A stretch of 64,000 bases of DNA from Aquabacterium soli. Its GTDB lineage: Bacteria; Pseudomonadota; Gammaproteobacteria; Burkholderiales; Burkholderiaceae_C. The notes beneath the pieces are model-generated. The model was given only the letters and a program-made list of their open reading frames with translations, was not told the DNA's origin and ran no database searches. Every line of letters starts with the position of its first letter. The stretch's first letter is position 1. Below are positions 16,456 through 28,045 of the stretch, piece after piece. Location of the stretch: contig NZ_RSED01000001.1 in assembly GCF_003933735.1 (NCBI RefSeq), positions 186,001 to 250,000 on the forward strand, given 5' to 3'. The translations under genes were made by a program, and so were the position numbers.

Positions 16456-17952
16456 TCAGCCCGCCAGCTTCTTCTTGAGCAGCTCGTTCACGGTGGCCGG
16501 GTTGGCCTTGCCCTTGGTGGCCTTCATGGCCTGGCCCACCAGCGCGTTGAAGGCCTTTTCCTTGCCGGCTCGGAACTCTTCGACCGACTTGGCGTTGGCG
16601 GCCAGGATGTCGTCGAGGATCTTTTCCAGCTCGCCGGTGTCGGCCATGGGCTTGAGGTCCTTGGCCTCGATGATGGCATCGACGCGAGCCAGGGCCTCGG
16701 CCACGCCGGCCTGCTCGCCTGTCCACAGGGCTTCGAACACCTGGCGGGCGGCGTTGTTGGGCAGCGTGCCGTCGCTGATGCGCTTGACCAGCGCGCCGAG
16801 CAGGGTGGCATCTACGGGGCTCGATTCGATGCCCTGCTCGCCCGCGTTCAGGCGGCGCGAGACCTCGCCCATCAGCCAGTTGGACACCAGCTTGGGCGCG
16901 CCGCTCACCTTGGTCGCGTTCTCGAAGAATTCGGCGAACGCGCGCGACTGCGTCATCATCGTCGCGTCGTAGGCGGGCAGGCCGTAGTCCTTCTCGAAGC
17001 GCGCGGCCATCACGCCGGGCAGTTCGGGCATGGTGGCCTTCACGCGCTCGATCCATTCGGGCGCGATCACCAGCGGCGGCAGGTCAGGATCCGGGAAGTA
17101 GCGGTAGTCGTGCGCGTCTTCCTTGGTGCGCATGGCGCGGGTTTCGCCGCGGCCGCCATTGGCATCGGGGTTGAACAGCACGGTGGCCTGCTGGATGGGC
17201 AGGCCGTCTTCGATCTGGTCGATCTGCCACTGGATCTCGACGTCGATGGCCTGCTGCAGGAACTTGAAGCTGTTGAGGTTCTTGATCTCGCGGCGGGTGC
17301 CCAGGGCGGCGCCCGGGCGGCGCACCGACACGTTGGCATCGCAGCGGAACGAGCCCTCCTGCATGTTGCCGTCGCAAATGCCCAGCCACACCACCAGCGT
17401 GTGCAGCGCGCGCGCATAGGCCACGGCCTCGGGGCTCGAGCGCATGTCGGGCTCGGTCACCACCTCCAGCAGCGGCGTACCGGCGCGGTTCAGGTCGATG
17501 CCGCTGGATTTCTCGCCATTGAAGCCGGCGAAGTCCTCGTGCAGCGACTTGCCAGCGTCTTCTTCGAGGTGGGCGCGCGTCAGGCGCACGGTGTGGGCCT
17601 GCTCGCCCACGAAGAAGCTGACCGAGCCGCCTTGCACCACCGGGATCTCGTACTGGCTGATCTGGTAGCCCTTGGGCAGGTCGGGGTAGAAGTAGTTCTT
17701 GCGCGCGAAGATCGAGCGCGGCGCCACGATGGCGCCGACGGCCAGGCCCAGCGCGATGGCGCGGTCGACCGCGCCCTTGTTCATCACGGGCAGCGTGCCG
17801 GGCAGGGCCAGGTCGACGGCGCAGGCCTGGGTGTTGGGCGCGGCGCCGAAGTGGGTGGAGGCGCCCGAGAAGATCTTGGACGCGGTGGACAGCTGGACGT
17901 GCGTTTCCAGGCCGATGACGACCTCGAAACCGCGGATCAGGGTGGTGCTCAT
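16456..17952 (-). CDS. gatB: Aspartyl/glutamyl-tRNA amidotransferase subunit B
   Basis: tRNA-binding kinase subunit of GatCAB, which converts misacylated Glu-tRNA(Gln)/Asp-tRNA(Asn) to the amide forms. 498 residues, typical length. The N-terminal signature [20 protein letters not shown], the [12 protein letters not shown] region, [19 protein letters not shown] and the C-terminal YqeY-like tRNA-binding domain ([22 protein letters not shown]) are present. It is the last gene of the gatC-gatA-gatB operon, 19 bp after gatA. Confidence 0.98.
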   Translation of the reverse strand: MSTTLIRGFEVVIGLETHVQLSTASKIFSGASTHFGAAPNTQACAVDLALPGTLPVMNKGAVDRAIALGLAVGAIVAPRSIFARKNYFYPDLPKGYQISQYEIPVVQGGSVSFFVGEQAHTVRLTRAHLEEDAGKSLHEDFAGFNGEKSSGIDLNRAGTPLLEVVTEPDMRSSPEAVAYARALHTLVVWLGICDGNMQEGSFRCDANVSVRRPGAALGTRREIKNLNSFKFLQQAIDVEIQWQIDQIEDGLPIQQATVLFNPDANGGRGETRAMRTKEDAHDYRYFPDPDLPPLVIAPEWIERVKATMPELPGVMAARFEKDYGLPAYDATMMTQSRAFAEFFENATKVSGAPKLVSNWLMGEVSRRLNAGEQGIESSPVDATLLGALVKRISDGTLPNNAARQVFEALWTGEQAGVAEALARVDAIIEAKDLKPMADTGELEKILDDILAANAKSVEEFRAGKEKAFNALVGQAMKATKGKANPATVNELLKKKLAG

Positions 17953-17971
17953 GGTGTCGGTGTCGTCTTGA

Positions 17972-21076
<3,105 letters not shown>

Positions 21077-21111
21077 GGCCGTTCGCCGCGCTGGCGGCTT
21101 GATGAGCAACC

Positions 21112-22098
21112 ATGTCGCTGGGCACGCTGGACCGCACCCCGCCGCCCTTCTTCAAGCAAGGGCCGTCGGCGCTGACACGCCTGCTGTTCTTCTCGTCGCT
21201 GGCCGTGTTCATGATGGTGGCCGACGTGCGCTTCCAAGTCACGCAGCCGCTGCGTGCTGCCCTGGCCACGGTATTGCACCCGGTGCAGCAGGTCCTGCTG
21301 GCCCCGGTGCACGGCTGGGATCAGGCTGGGCACTACCTGCGCGGGCTCGATGACGCCCGCCGCGCCGAGAATGTGGCTGAACAGGCCGTGGCCGCCCAGG
21401 CCGAGCGCGTGATGCGCGTGGCCAGCCTGGAGGCCGAGAACGCCCGCTTGCGCCAACTGCTCGAACTTCGCCCCCGCATCAATGTGGAAACGCTCGCGGC
21501 CGAGGTACTCTACGACGCGCCCGATCCCTACACCCGCAAGGTGGTGCTGGACCGTGGCGGGCGCCACGGCGTGGTGCTGGGCGCGCCCGTGCTCGATGAA
21601 ACCGGTGTGCTCGGCCAGGTCACCCGCGTGTACCCGCTCACGGCCGAGGTCACGCTGGTGACCGACCGCGATGCCGCCGTGCCCGTGCTCAATGCCCGCA
21701 CGCAGCAGCGCGGCGTTGCTTATGGCCTGCCGCAGGCGCAGGGCATGGAGTTGCGCTTCATGGCTGGCAATGCCGACGTCCAGGCCGGCGATATCCTGCT
21801 CACCTCCGGGCTCGATGGCATCTACCCGGCCGGTTTGCCGGTGGCCAAGGTGCTGCGGGTCGACCGCCGGGCCGATTCGGCCTTTGCCCGCATTGCCCTG
21901 GTGCCCATGGCCGAGCCCGACTCGCCCAAGCATGTGCTGGTGCTGCACCCGGTGCAAGACCAGCTACCGGCGCGGCCGAGCGATCCTGCTTCCGCGGCTC
22001 AGGCGGCCCATGCCACCCATCCTGGCCAAGGCGCCTCCCTGGCGTCGCTGCCGGCGCCCGGTGCGAGCGCAGCGCCGCAGGACGGGGGCGGGCGATGA
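21112..22098 (+). CDS. mreC: Rod-shape-determining protein MreC
   Basis: Periplasmic elongasome scaffold of 328 residues. One transmembrane helix (about 22-40, LTRLLFFSSLAVFMMVADV), a coiled coil (about 80-125, ENVAEQAVAAQAERVMRVASLEAENARLRQLL) and the beta-rich MreC core (VVLDRGGRHGVVLGAPVLDETGVLGQV) are in the expected order. The C-terminal about 55 residues are an Ala/Pro/Ser-rich tail. 35 bp after mreB; overlaps mreD by 4 bp. Confidence 0.97.
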   Translation: MSLGTLDRTPPPFFKQGPSALTRLLFFSSLAVFMMVADVRFQVTQPLRAALATVLHPVQQVLLAPVHGWDQAGHYLRGLDDARRAENVAEQAVAAQAERVMRVASLEAENARLRQLLELRPRINVETLAAEVLYDAPDPYTRKVVLDRGGRHGVVLGAPVLDETGVLGQVTRVYPLTAEVTLVTDRDAAVPVLNARTQQRGVAYGLPQAQGMELRFMAGNADVQAGDILLTSGLDGIYPAGLPVAKVLRVDRRADSAFARIALVPMAEPDSPKHVLVLHPVQDQLPARPSDPASAAQAAHATHPGQGASLASLPAPGASAAPQDGGGR

Positions 22099-22616
22099 CC
22101 ATGATGCCGCGCGGCTCGCAACTGCTGTTGCCCGTCAACCCGGTGTTCATCTGGGTCACCCTGCTGTTGGCGCTGATGCTCAACCTGCTGCCAGTGGGGC
22201 GTGTGCCCGCCCTGCCGGATGTGCTGGCCGTGGTGCTGGTGTTCTGGAACGTGCACCAGCCGCGCCGCGTGGGCGTGGGGGCGGCCTTCGTCTTCGGCCT
22301 GTTCATGGATGTGCACGATGGTGCTTTGCTCGGCCAGCATGCCCTGGCCTACACGCTGCTGAGCTACTTCGCCATCACCGTGCACCGGCGCCTGCTCTGG
22401 TTCACGGTTGGGTCGCAGGCCGTGCAGATCCTGCCTCTGTTCATCGCGGCGCACGCCGTGGCCCTGCTGGTGCGCCTGATCGCGGGCGCCACCTTCCCCG
22501 GTTGGGGGCTGCTGGCGGCACCCCTTTTCGAGGCGGCGCTCTGGCCCGTGGCGCACATGCTGCTGTTGGCGCCGCAACGCCGAGCCCCTGATCGGGACAA
22601 GAACCGGCCCCTCTGA
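22095..22616 (+). CDS. mreD: Rod-shape-determining protein MreD
   Basis: 173-residue integral membrane protein with about five hydrophobic helices and the family pattern NPVFIWVTLLLALMLNLLP followed by PDVLAVVLVFWNVHQPRRVG and FGLFMDVHDGALLGQHAL. It starts within the mreC stop (ATGA). In most Burkholderiales mrdA follows directly; here 5.4 kb of two-partner secretion DNA separates them. Confidence 0.96.
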   Translation: MTMMPRGSQLLLPVNPVFIWVTLLLALMLNLLPVGRVPALPDVLAVVLVFWNVHQPRRVGVGAAFVFGLFMDVHDGALLGQHALAYTLLSYFAITVHRRLLWFTVGSQAVQILPLFIAAHAVALLVRLIAGATFPGWGLLAAPLFEAALWPVAHMLLLAPQRRAPDRDKNRPL

Positions 22617-22835
22617 TCAGAGTTGGTGCATTCCGGACAATCGTGACTTATTTCACGCTCAGTGCCGGTGCATGACCCACCAAATCCGGGATTGCGGGAA
22701 TTGTTTCAAGACGTTAAAACCTCGTCAGTCCCTGTTTTGGGCTGTGGCGGGTCTTGCTTGCCGCAGCCGCCGGGTTGATGGCGCCTTGCGTCACGGCCGG
22801 GCTGCATGTGCAAGCTGTCTGTCGAGGTTGTAGTC

Positions 22836-25800
22836 ATGAACCATGTGTACCGTTTGATTTGGCGTGAAGCCGCTGGTGGTTTTGTCGCGGTGGCTGAAAT
22901 GGCCCGCGCCTGTGGCGCCCGCACCGCCAGCAAGGCCGTGGCCGTGTCCAGCGCGCTGTTGTGCGTGCTTGGGGCGCACGCAGCGGGTACCGGGTTCAAC
23001 CCCGTCGAGGGCAGTGCCACGCTGGCCACCTCCGGGGCCACGACCACCGTCAACCAGACCACCAACGGTGTGCGCATCGAATGGCAGACGCTGGGTGTCG
23101 CTGCCGGTGAAACACTCAAGTTCGTGCAGCCCTCGGCCAATGCCGTGGCGCTGAACGTCATCAAGGGTGGCGTGGCCACCGAGATCCTGGGGCAGCTCCA
23201 GGCCAACGGCAACGTGTTCATCCTCAACCCCAATGGGGTGCTCGTGGGCGCGGGCGCGCAGGTCACGGTGGGCGGCTTCATGGCCAGCACGGATGACCTG
23301 GTGTCGTTCAACGCGGCCAACGGCGGCGTGGTCCTGCAGGCCAATGGCAGCACGGCCGAAGTGCGCAACGCCGGCACCATCGTGGCCACACAGGGCGGCA
23401 TGGTTGCGCTGGTGGGCAACAAGGTCATCAACACCGGCACGATCGTGGCGCCTGGCGGCGGCATCTACCTGCTGGGTGGTGGCCGCGCCGAGTTCAAACC
23501 CGGTGACGGCAGCCCCTTCACCTACAGCCTGACGACGGATTCGGCCCATGGCAAGAGCTTGGTCAATTCAGGCACGCTGCGCGCGGCCGGTGGCCAGATC
23601 GCCATGGATGCCCGTTCGAGCAAGCAGGCTGTGGTCAATGCCCAGGGCGTGATCGAGGCCGGCGGTGTCAGCGCCGGCCCGGATGGCGCCATCCGCCTCA
23701 CCGCGCTGGGTGGCGTGGGCCAGATCACGGTGCAGCAGCGCAAGGGCAACATGAGCGCCGGCACCAACGGCACGATCACGGCGCAGCTCGATGCGGGCGG
23801 CACCTTCACCAAGATCGTCGGTGATCCGAACTCTGCCGCAACGCCGGTTCAGGACCGGGACGGTTGGCTGAGCGCTGAAGACAAGACCTATGACGGCACG
23901 ACCGCTGCCACCGCCGTGGTCGACCTGAAGCAGATCACCGCGAACTACCTGGTGTTCAAGCTCGCCAGCGCCGACTTCGTGTCGCGCAACGCCGGCACGG
24001 GTGTGGATGTTACGGTGACAGGCAGCATCCTGGCCCAATCGTTCGGCGCGAACTTCCTGGTGCCTGCCACGCTGCAGGCCACCATCCACAAGGCCAGCCT
24101 GACAATCACCTCGGCTGATGTGACCAAGACCTACGACGGCCTGCTGGGTGCCAATGGCACCGCCCTGGTCGGCGCGGGCACGAGCCTCAAGGGCACCGAC
24201 AGCCTGTCGGGCGGCAGCTTCGCCTACTCCGACAAGAACGCCGGCACGGGCAAGACCGTGACGGTGGCCGGCGTGACCGTCAACGATGGCAACAACGGCA
24301 ACAACTACGACGTGACCTACATCGACAACACCACCAGTGTGATCGACAAGGCCAGCCTGACGATCACCTCGGCCGATGTGACCAAGACCTACGACGGTCA
24401 GGTGAGTGCCGATGGCACCGCGGTGGCCGGCACGGGCACCAGCCTGAAGGGCACCGACAGCCTGTCGGGCGGCAGCTTCGCCTACACCGACAAGAACGCC
24501 GGCACGGGCAAGACCGTGAAGGTGGCCGGCGTGACCGTCAACGACGGCAACAACGGCAACAACTACGACGTGACCTACGTCGACAACACCACCAGTGTGA
24601 TCGACAAGGCCAGCCTGACGATCACCTCGGCTGATGTGACCAAGACCTACAACGGTCTGCTGGACGCCAACGGCACGGCGCAGGTCGGCGCGGGCACCAG
24701 CCTCAAGGGCACGGACAGCATCTCGGGCGGCACCTTCGCCTACACCGACAAGAACGCCGGCACGGGCAAGACCGTGACAGTGGCCGGCGTGACCGTCAAC
24801 GATGGCAACAACGGCAACAACTACGACGTGACCTACGTCGACAACACCACCAGTGTGATCGACAAGGCCAGCCTGACGATCACCTCGGCTGATGTGACCA
24901 AGACCTACAACGGTCTGCTGGACGCCAACGGCACGGCGCAGGTCGGCGCGGGCACCAGCCTCAAGGGCACGGACAGCATCTCGGGCGGCACCTTCGCCTA
25001 CACCGACAAGAACGCCGGCACGGGCAAGACCGTGACAGTGGCCGGCGTGACCGTCAACGATGGCAACAACGGCAACAACTACGACGTGACCTACGTCGAC
25101 AACACAACCAGTGCGATCGGTAAGGCCAGCCTGACGATCACCTCGGCCGATGTGACCAAGACCTACAACGGTCTGCTGGACGCCAACGGCACGGCGCAGG
25201 TCGGCGCGGGCACGAGCCTCAAGGGCGCGGACAGCATCTCGGGCGGCAGCTTCGCCTACACCGACAAGAACGCCGGCACGGGCAAGACCGTGACAGTGGC
25301 CGGCGTGACCGTCAACGATGGCAACAACGGCAACAACTACGACGTGACCTACGTCGACAACACCACCAGTGTGATCGACAAGGCCAGCCTGACGATCACC
25401 TCGGCTGATGTGACCAAGACCTACAACGGTCTGCTGGACGCCAACGGCACGGCGCAGGTCGGCGCGGGCACCAGCCTCAAGGGCACGGACAGCATCTCGG
25501 GCGGCAGCTTCGCCTACACCGACAAGAACGCCGGCACGGGCAAGACCGTGACAGTGGCCGGCGTGACCGTCAACGATGGCAACAACGGCAACAACTACGA
25601 CGTCACCTACGCCGCCAACACCACCAGCACGATCAACCGGGCTGGCCTGACGCTGAGCGCGGTGACCGATTCGAAGGCCTTCGACACCACCGCCACCTCC
25701 ACCGCGGCGCCCCAGGCCAGCGGCCTGGTGGCCAATGAAAGCATCGCGGCGCTGAGCCAGTCCTTTGACAGCAGCGCCGTCGGCGTTCGCGGGATCAACG

Positions 25801-26135
25801 TCAATGGTGGCTACGCCATCACCGATGCCAACGGCGCCAGCAGCCTCAACAACTACGATGTGACGCTGGTATCGGCCACGGGCGCCATCACCAGCCCGCC
25901 GCCCAACCCGCCGACCACCACGCCGGATCTGGGCACCATCATCAACAACGGCGGTGGACAACCCACATCGATCAACGTGGACCTGGCAGGCCTGGGCGAT
26001 CTGCTCGCCCAGTTGCCGCCCACCGCCGCTGGCGAAGAAGACGACCCGGAGAAGATCAAGGCCCGTCGTCGCAGTGACCGCAGTCCGCTGCGCGTCACCG
26101 ATGGTGGCGTGAAGTCGCCCCAGCCTCTGCGCTGA
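22836..26135 (+). CDS. TpsA2: filamentous-haemagglutinin-like exoprotein with MBG/YDG-type repeats
   Basis: 1,099 residues from ATG 22836. This start was chosen because it begins the extended signal-peptide region (MNHVYRLIWREAAGGFVAVAEMARA), the conserved N-terminus of large TPS and autotransporter proteins; a hydrophobic core ending LLCVLGAHAAG follows. The TPS secretion domain (about 50-300) has NGNVFILNPNGVLVGAGAQ. Residues 419-934 are six tandem 86-residue repeats, each with a KTYDG/KTYNG motif and GTGKTVTVAGVTVNDGNNGN, preceded and followed by diverged copies; these resemble MBG/YDG bacterial Ig-like domains that form a stalk. The C-terminus is a Pro/Thr linker and a short basic tail without an obvious anchor. 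Its transporter follows 65 bp downstream. Placed between mreD and mrdA. Confidence 0.93.
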   Translation: MNHVYRLIWREAAGGFVAVAEMARACGARTASKAVAVSSALLCVLGAHAAGTGFNPVEGSATLATSGATTTVNQTTNGVRIEWQTLGVAAGETLKFVQPSANAVALNVIKGGVATEILGQLQANGNVFILNPNGVLVGAGAQVTVGGFMASTDDLVSFNAANGGVVLQANGSTAEVRNAGTIVATQGGMVALVGNKVINTGTIVAPGGGIYLLGGGRAEFKPGDGSPFTYSLTTDSAHGKSLVNSGTLRAAGGQIAMDARSSKQAVVNAQGVIEAGGVSAGPDGAIRLTALGGVGQITVQQRKGNMSAGTNGTITAQLDAGGTFTKIVGDPNSAATPVQDRDGWLSAEDKTYDGTTAATAVVDLKQITANYLVFKLASADFVSRNAGTGVDVTVTGSILAQSFGANFLVPATLQATIHKASLTITSADVTKTYDGLLGANGTALVGAGTSLKGTDSLSGGSFAYSDKNAGTGKTVTVAGVTVNDGNNGNNYDVTYIDNTTSVIDKASLTITSADVTKTYDGQVSADGTAVAGTGTSLKGTDSLSGGSFAYTDKNAGTGKTVKVAGVTVNDGNNGNNYDVTYVDNTTSVIDKASLTITSADVTKTYNGLLDANGTAQVGAGTSLKGTDSISGGTFAYTDKNAGTGKTVTVAGVTVNDGNNGNNYDVTYVDNTTSVIDKASLTITSADVTKTYNGLLDANGTAQVGAGTSLKGTDSISGGTFAYTDKNAGTGKTVTVAGVTVNDGNNGNNYDVTYVDNTTSAIGKASLTITSADVTKTYNGLLDANGTAQVGAGTSLKGADSISGGSFAYTDKNAGTGKTVTVAGVTVNDGNNGNNYDVTYVDNTTSVIDKASLTITSADVTKTYNGLLDANGTAQVGAGTSLKGTDSISGGSFAYTDKNAGTGKTVTVAGVTVNDGNNGNNYDVTYAANTTSTINRAGLTLSAVTDSKAFDTTATSTAAPQASGLVANESIAALSQSFDSSAVGVRGINVNGGYAITDANGASSLNNYDVTLVSATGAITSPPPNPPTTTPDLGTIINNGGGQPTSINVDLAGLGDLLAQLPPTAAGEEDDPEKIKARRRSDRSPLRVTDGGVKSPQPLR
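24090..25637 (+). repeat. Six in-register 258-bp tandem repeats in tpsA2
   Basis: Unit boundaries, taken at the AAG of K-A-S-L-T-I-T, fall at 24090, 24348, 24606, 24864, 25122 and 25380, exactly 258 bp (86 codons) apart. The array ends at 25637, where a diverged seventh unit begins (R-A-G-L-T-L-S). Units 3 and 4 are identical by eye over about the first 240 bp; units 5 and 6 differ at few bases. This near-identity implies recent duplication or gene conversion and predicts length variation between strains. Confidence 0.95.
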
Positions 26136-26192
26136 TCCCCGCCCGGGGCTCTTTCAGGTCGCGGCCATGAGCCGTGGCCTTTCTGTTTTCAG
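26136..26192 (+). terminator. Weak hairpins between tpsA2 and tpsB2
   Basis: CCCC-GCCC-GGGG followed by CTCTTT, then GGCCA...TGGCC followed by TTTCTGTTTT, lie in the 65-bp gap. Stems are short (4-5 bp), so they could act as an attenuator that lowers transporter relative to exoprotein rather than as a full terminator. Inference from sequence only. Confidence 0.35.
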
Positions 26193-26200
26193 GAACACGG

Positions 26201-27916
26201 ATGATGAAGCGTGCTCAAGCAATGACGCGGGCCTTGAAGCCCGTCACGGCCGCTGTGGCCACCCTGCTGTGCGTGATGGCCGCGGCCCAGGCCCAGGTCG
26301 CGCCGCCCACGGCAGGTGATGTGCAGCGTTCCGTGCTGCCGCCCGTGGCGCCCGTCCCGCGTGCCGCCGATGCGGAGGCGGTGCATGTTCAGAAGCCCGC
26401 GCCAGCGGCCCCTTCGGCCTCCACCATGCGCTTCCAGGTGCGTGGCCTCAAGATCACCGGCGCCACCGTGTTCAGCAATGACATGCTGACCAGCCTGGTG
26501 GGCGACCTGATGGGCAAACACGTGACGCTGGCCGAGCTGCAGGCCGCCGCCCAGCGCATCACCGATCAGTACGAGCAGGCGGGCTACGCCGTGGCGCGCG
26601 CCGTGCTGCCAGAGCAGGACATCGTCGACGGCGTGGTCGAGTTCCTGGTGCTCGAAGGCCGCGTGGGCAAGGTCAGCATCGACAACCAGTCGCTTGTCGA
26701 TGACGGGCAGGTGCGCCGCATGCTGGGCGATGTGCAGGTGGGCGCCGTGGTGCACGAGCCATCGCTGGAGCGCCGCCTGCTGCTGCTGGGCGAAACACCC
26801 GGCGCCAGCCGCGCCACCGTGAACCTGCAACCGGGCGCAGGCACCGGTGAGACCGACCTGGGCTTCGTGGTCGAACCGGGTGCCCGCGTGTCCGGGCAGC
26901 TCGATGCCGACAACCACGGCAACCGCTACACCGGCTACAACCGCGTGTCCAGCACGATCAACGTCAACAGCCCCCTGGGGCTGGGCGATCAGTTGCAGGT
27001 CCGTTCGCTGATCACCGACGAGAAGCTGGGCAATATCCGCCTGGGATACCGCCTGCCGGTGGGCGGCTCCGGACTGGTCGTGGGCACCTCGTGGTCCATG
27101 CTGCGCTACGAACTGGGCCGGGAGTACGCGCTGCTGGACGCCCGGGGCTCCTCGCGGATCACCTCGGTGTTCGCCAGTTACCCGCTCAAGCGCTCGCTGG
27201 ACACCAATCTGCTGGCCACCGTCACCTACGACGACAAATCGTTCGAGGACCGCATCGAGGCCGTCGCCCCGGTGGCCTCCACGCGCAAGGACAGCCAGGT
27301 GCTGTCGCTGTCGCTCAATGCCTATGGCAACCTGAACACCGGCAGCCTGACGCCGGCCACCTATGCCGCTGCGGCCGTGCTCAGCCGGGGGGATCTGGAC
27401 ATCCGGACCGCGTCGGTGCGCAGCAACGACGCCGCCACGGCGCGCAGCGACGGCGGCTTCACCAAGCTGGCGGGCACCGGCAACCTGACCTGGCCGCTCT
27501 CGACCAACTGGGCGCTGTTCGGCTCGGCCTACGGCCAGCTGGCTTCCAAGAACCTGGATGCGTCCGAGAAGCTGTCGCTCGGCGGCGCCTCTGGCGTTCG
27601 GGCCTATCCGCAGGGCGAGTCGCCTGGTGACGAGGGCTACATCCTGTCTGGCGAAGTGCGCTACACGATCCCCTTGCGCCCGGTGCAACTGGCCGCCTTC
27701 GTGGACGCGGGCGGTATCCAGATCAACCGCAACGCCTACAACGCCTCGGCCGACAACAAGCGCTTCCTCAGCGGCGCGGGTGCCTCCGTCACCTGGGCGC
27801 CCCTGCCCACGGTGGGCCTGAAGCTGATGGTGGCCAGCCGCCTGGGCAGCGAGAAGGTGGAATCCGAGCAGGACGCCGCCACCCGCTGGTGGCTGCAGGG
27901 CCTGTGGCGCTTCTGA
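26201..27916 (+). CDS. TpsB2: ShlB/FhaC-family two-partner secretion transporter
   Basis: 571 residues from ATG 26201 (AGGAA just upstream). Signal peptide MMKRAQAMTRALKP...VMAAAQAQ, a Pro-rich linker, POTRA domains (about 75-230, FQVRGLKITGATVFSNDML, then AGYAVARAVLPEQDIVDGVVEFLVLEGRVG) and a 16-strand-type barrel. The L6 motif reads LGGASGVRAYPQGES and the last residue is Phe (GLWRF), the outer-membrane sorting signature. It should export TpsA2, whose gene is directly upstream. The gene order (tpsA then tpsB) is opposite to the first system, and the two transporters are clearly diverged, so they are not a recent duplication. Confidence 0.93.
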   Translation: MMKRAQAMTRALKPVTAAVATLLCVMAAAQAQVAPPTAGDVQRSVLPPVAPVPRAADAEAVHVQKPAPAAPSASTMRFQVRGLKITGATVFSNDMLTSLVGDLMGKHVTLAELQAAAQRITDQYEQAGYAVARAVLPEQDIVDGVVEFLVLEGRVGKVSIDNQSLVDDGQVRRMLGDVQVGAVVHEPSLERRLLLLGETPGASRATVNLQPGAGTGETDLGFVVEPGARVSGQLDADNHGNRYTGYNRVSSTINVNSPLGLGDQLQVRSLITDEKLGNIRLGYRLPVGGSGLVVGTSWSMLRYELGREYALLDARGSSRITSVFASYPLKRSLDTNLLATVTYDDKSFEDRIEAVAPVASTRKDSQVLSLSLNAYGNLNTGSLTPATYAAAAVLSRGDLDIRTASVRSNDAATARSDGGFTKLAGTGNLTWPLSTNWALFGSAYGQLASKNLDASEKLSLGGASGVRAYPQGESPGDEGYILSGEVRYTIPLRPVQLAAFVDAGGIQINRNAYNASADNKRFLSGAGASVTWAPLPTVGLKLMVASRLGSEKVESEQDAATRWWLQGLWRF

Positions 27917-28045
27917 GCAGGCGCCCAGCCTGCCGGCGAGCCTGAACGGCGCGCCAATTCCTGAGCCCCGCGGCCCGTGCGAAGGGCCCGGGCGTCCGGT
28001 GATCCGGGCTACGATAGAGGGTTGGACCCGATCCGTGGCCCGCGC

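Noticed and set aside
24090-25637. CRISPR-like periodic repeats
   Set aside because: 258-bp units are contiguous, in frame and coding, with no spacers.
23568-25961. 797-codon open frame on the - strand across tpsA2
   Set aside because: It repeats with the same 258-bp period because it mirrors the sense repeats; no family features, and the sense strand is well supported.
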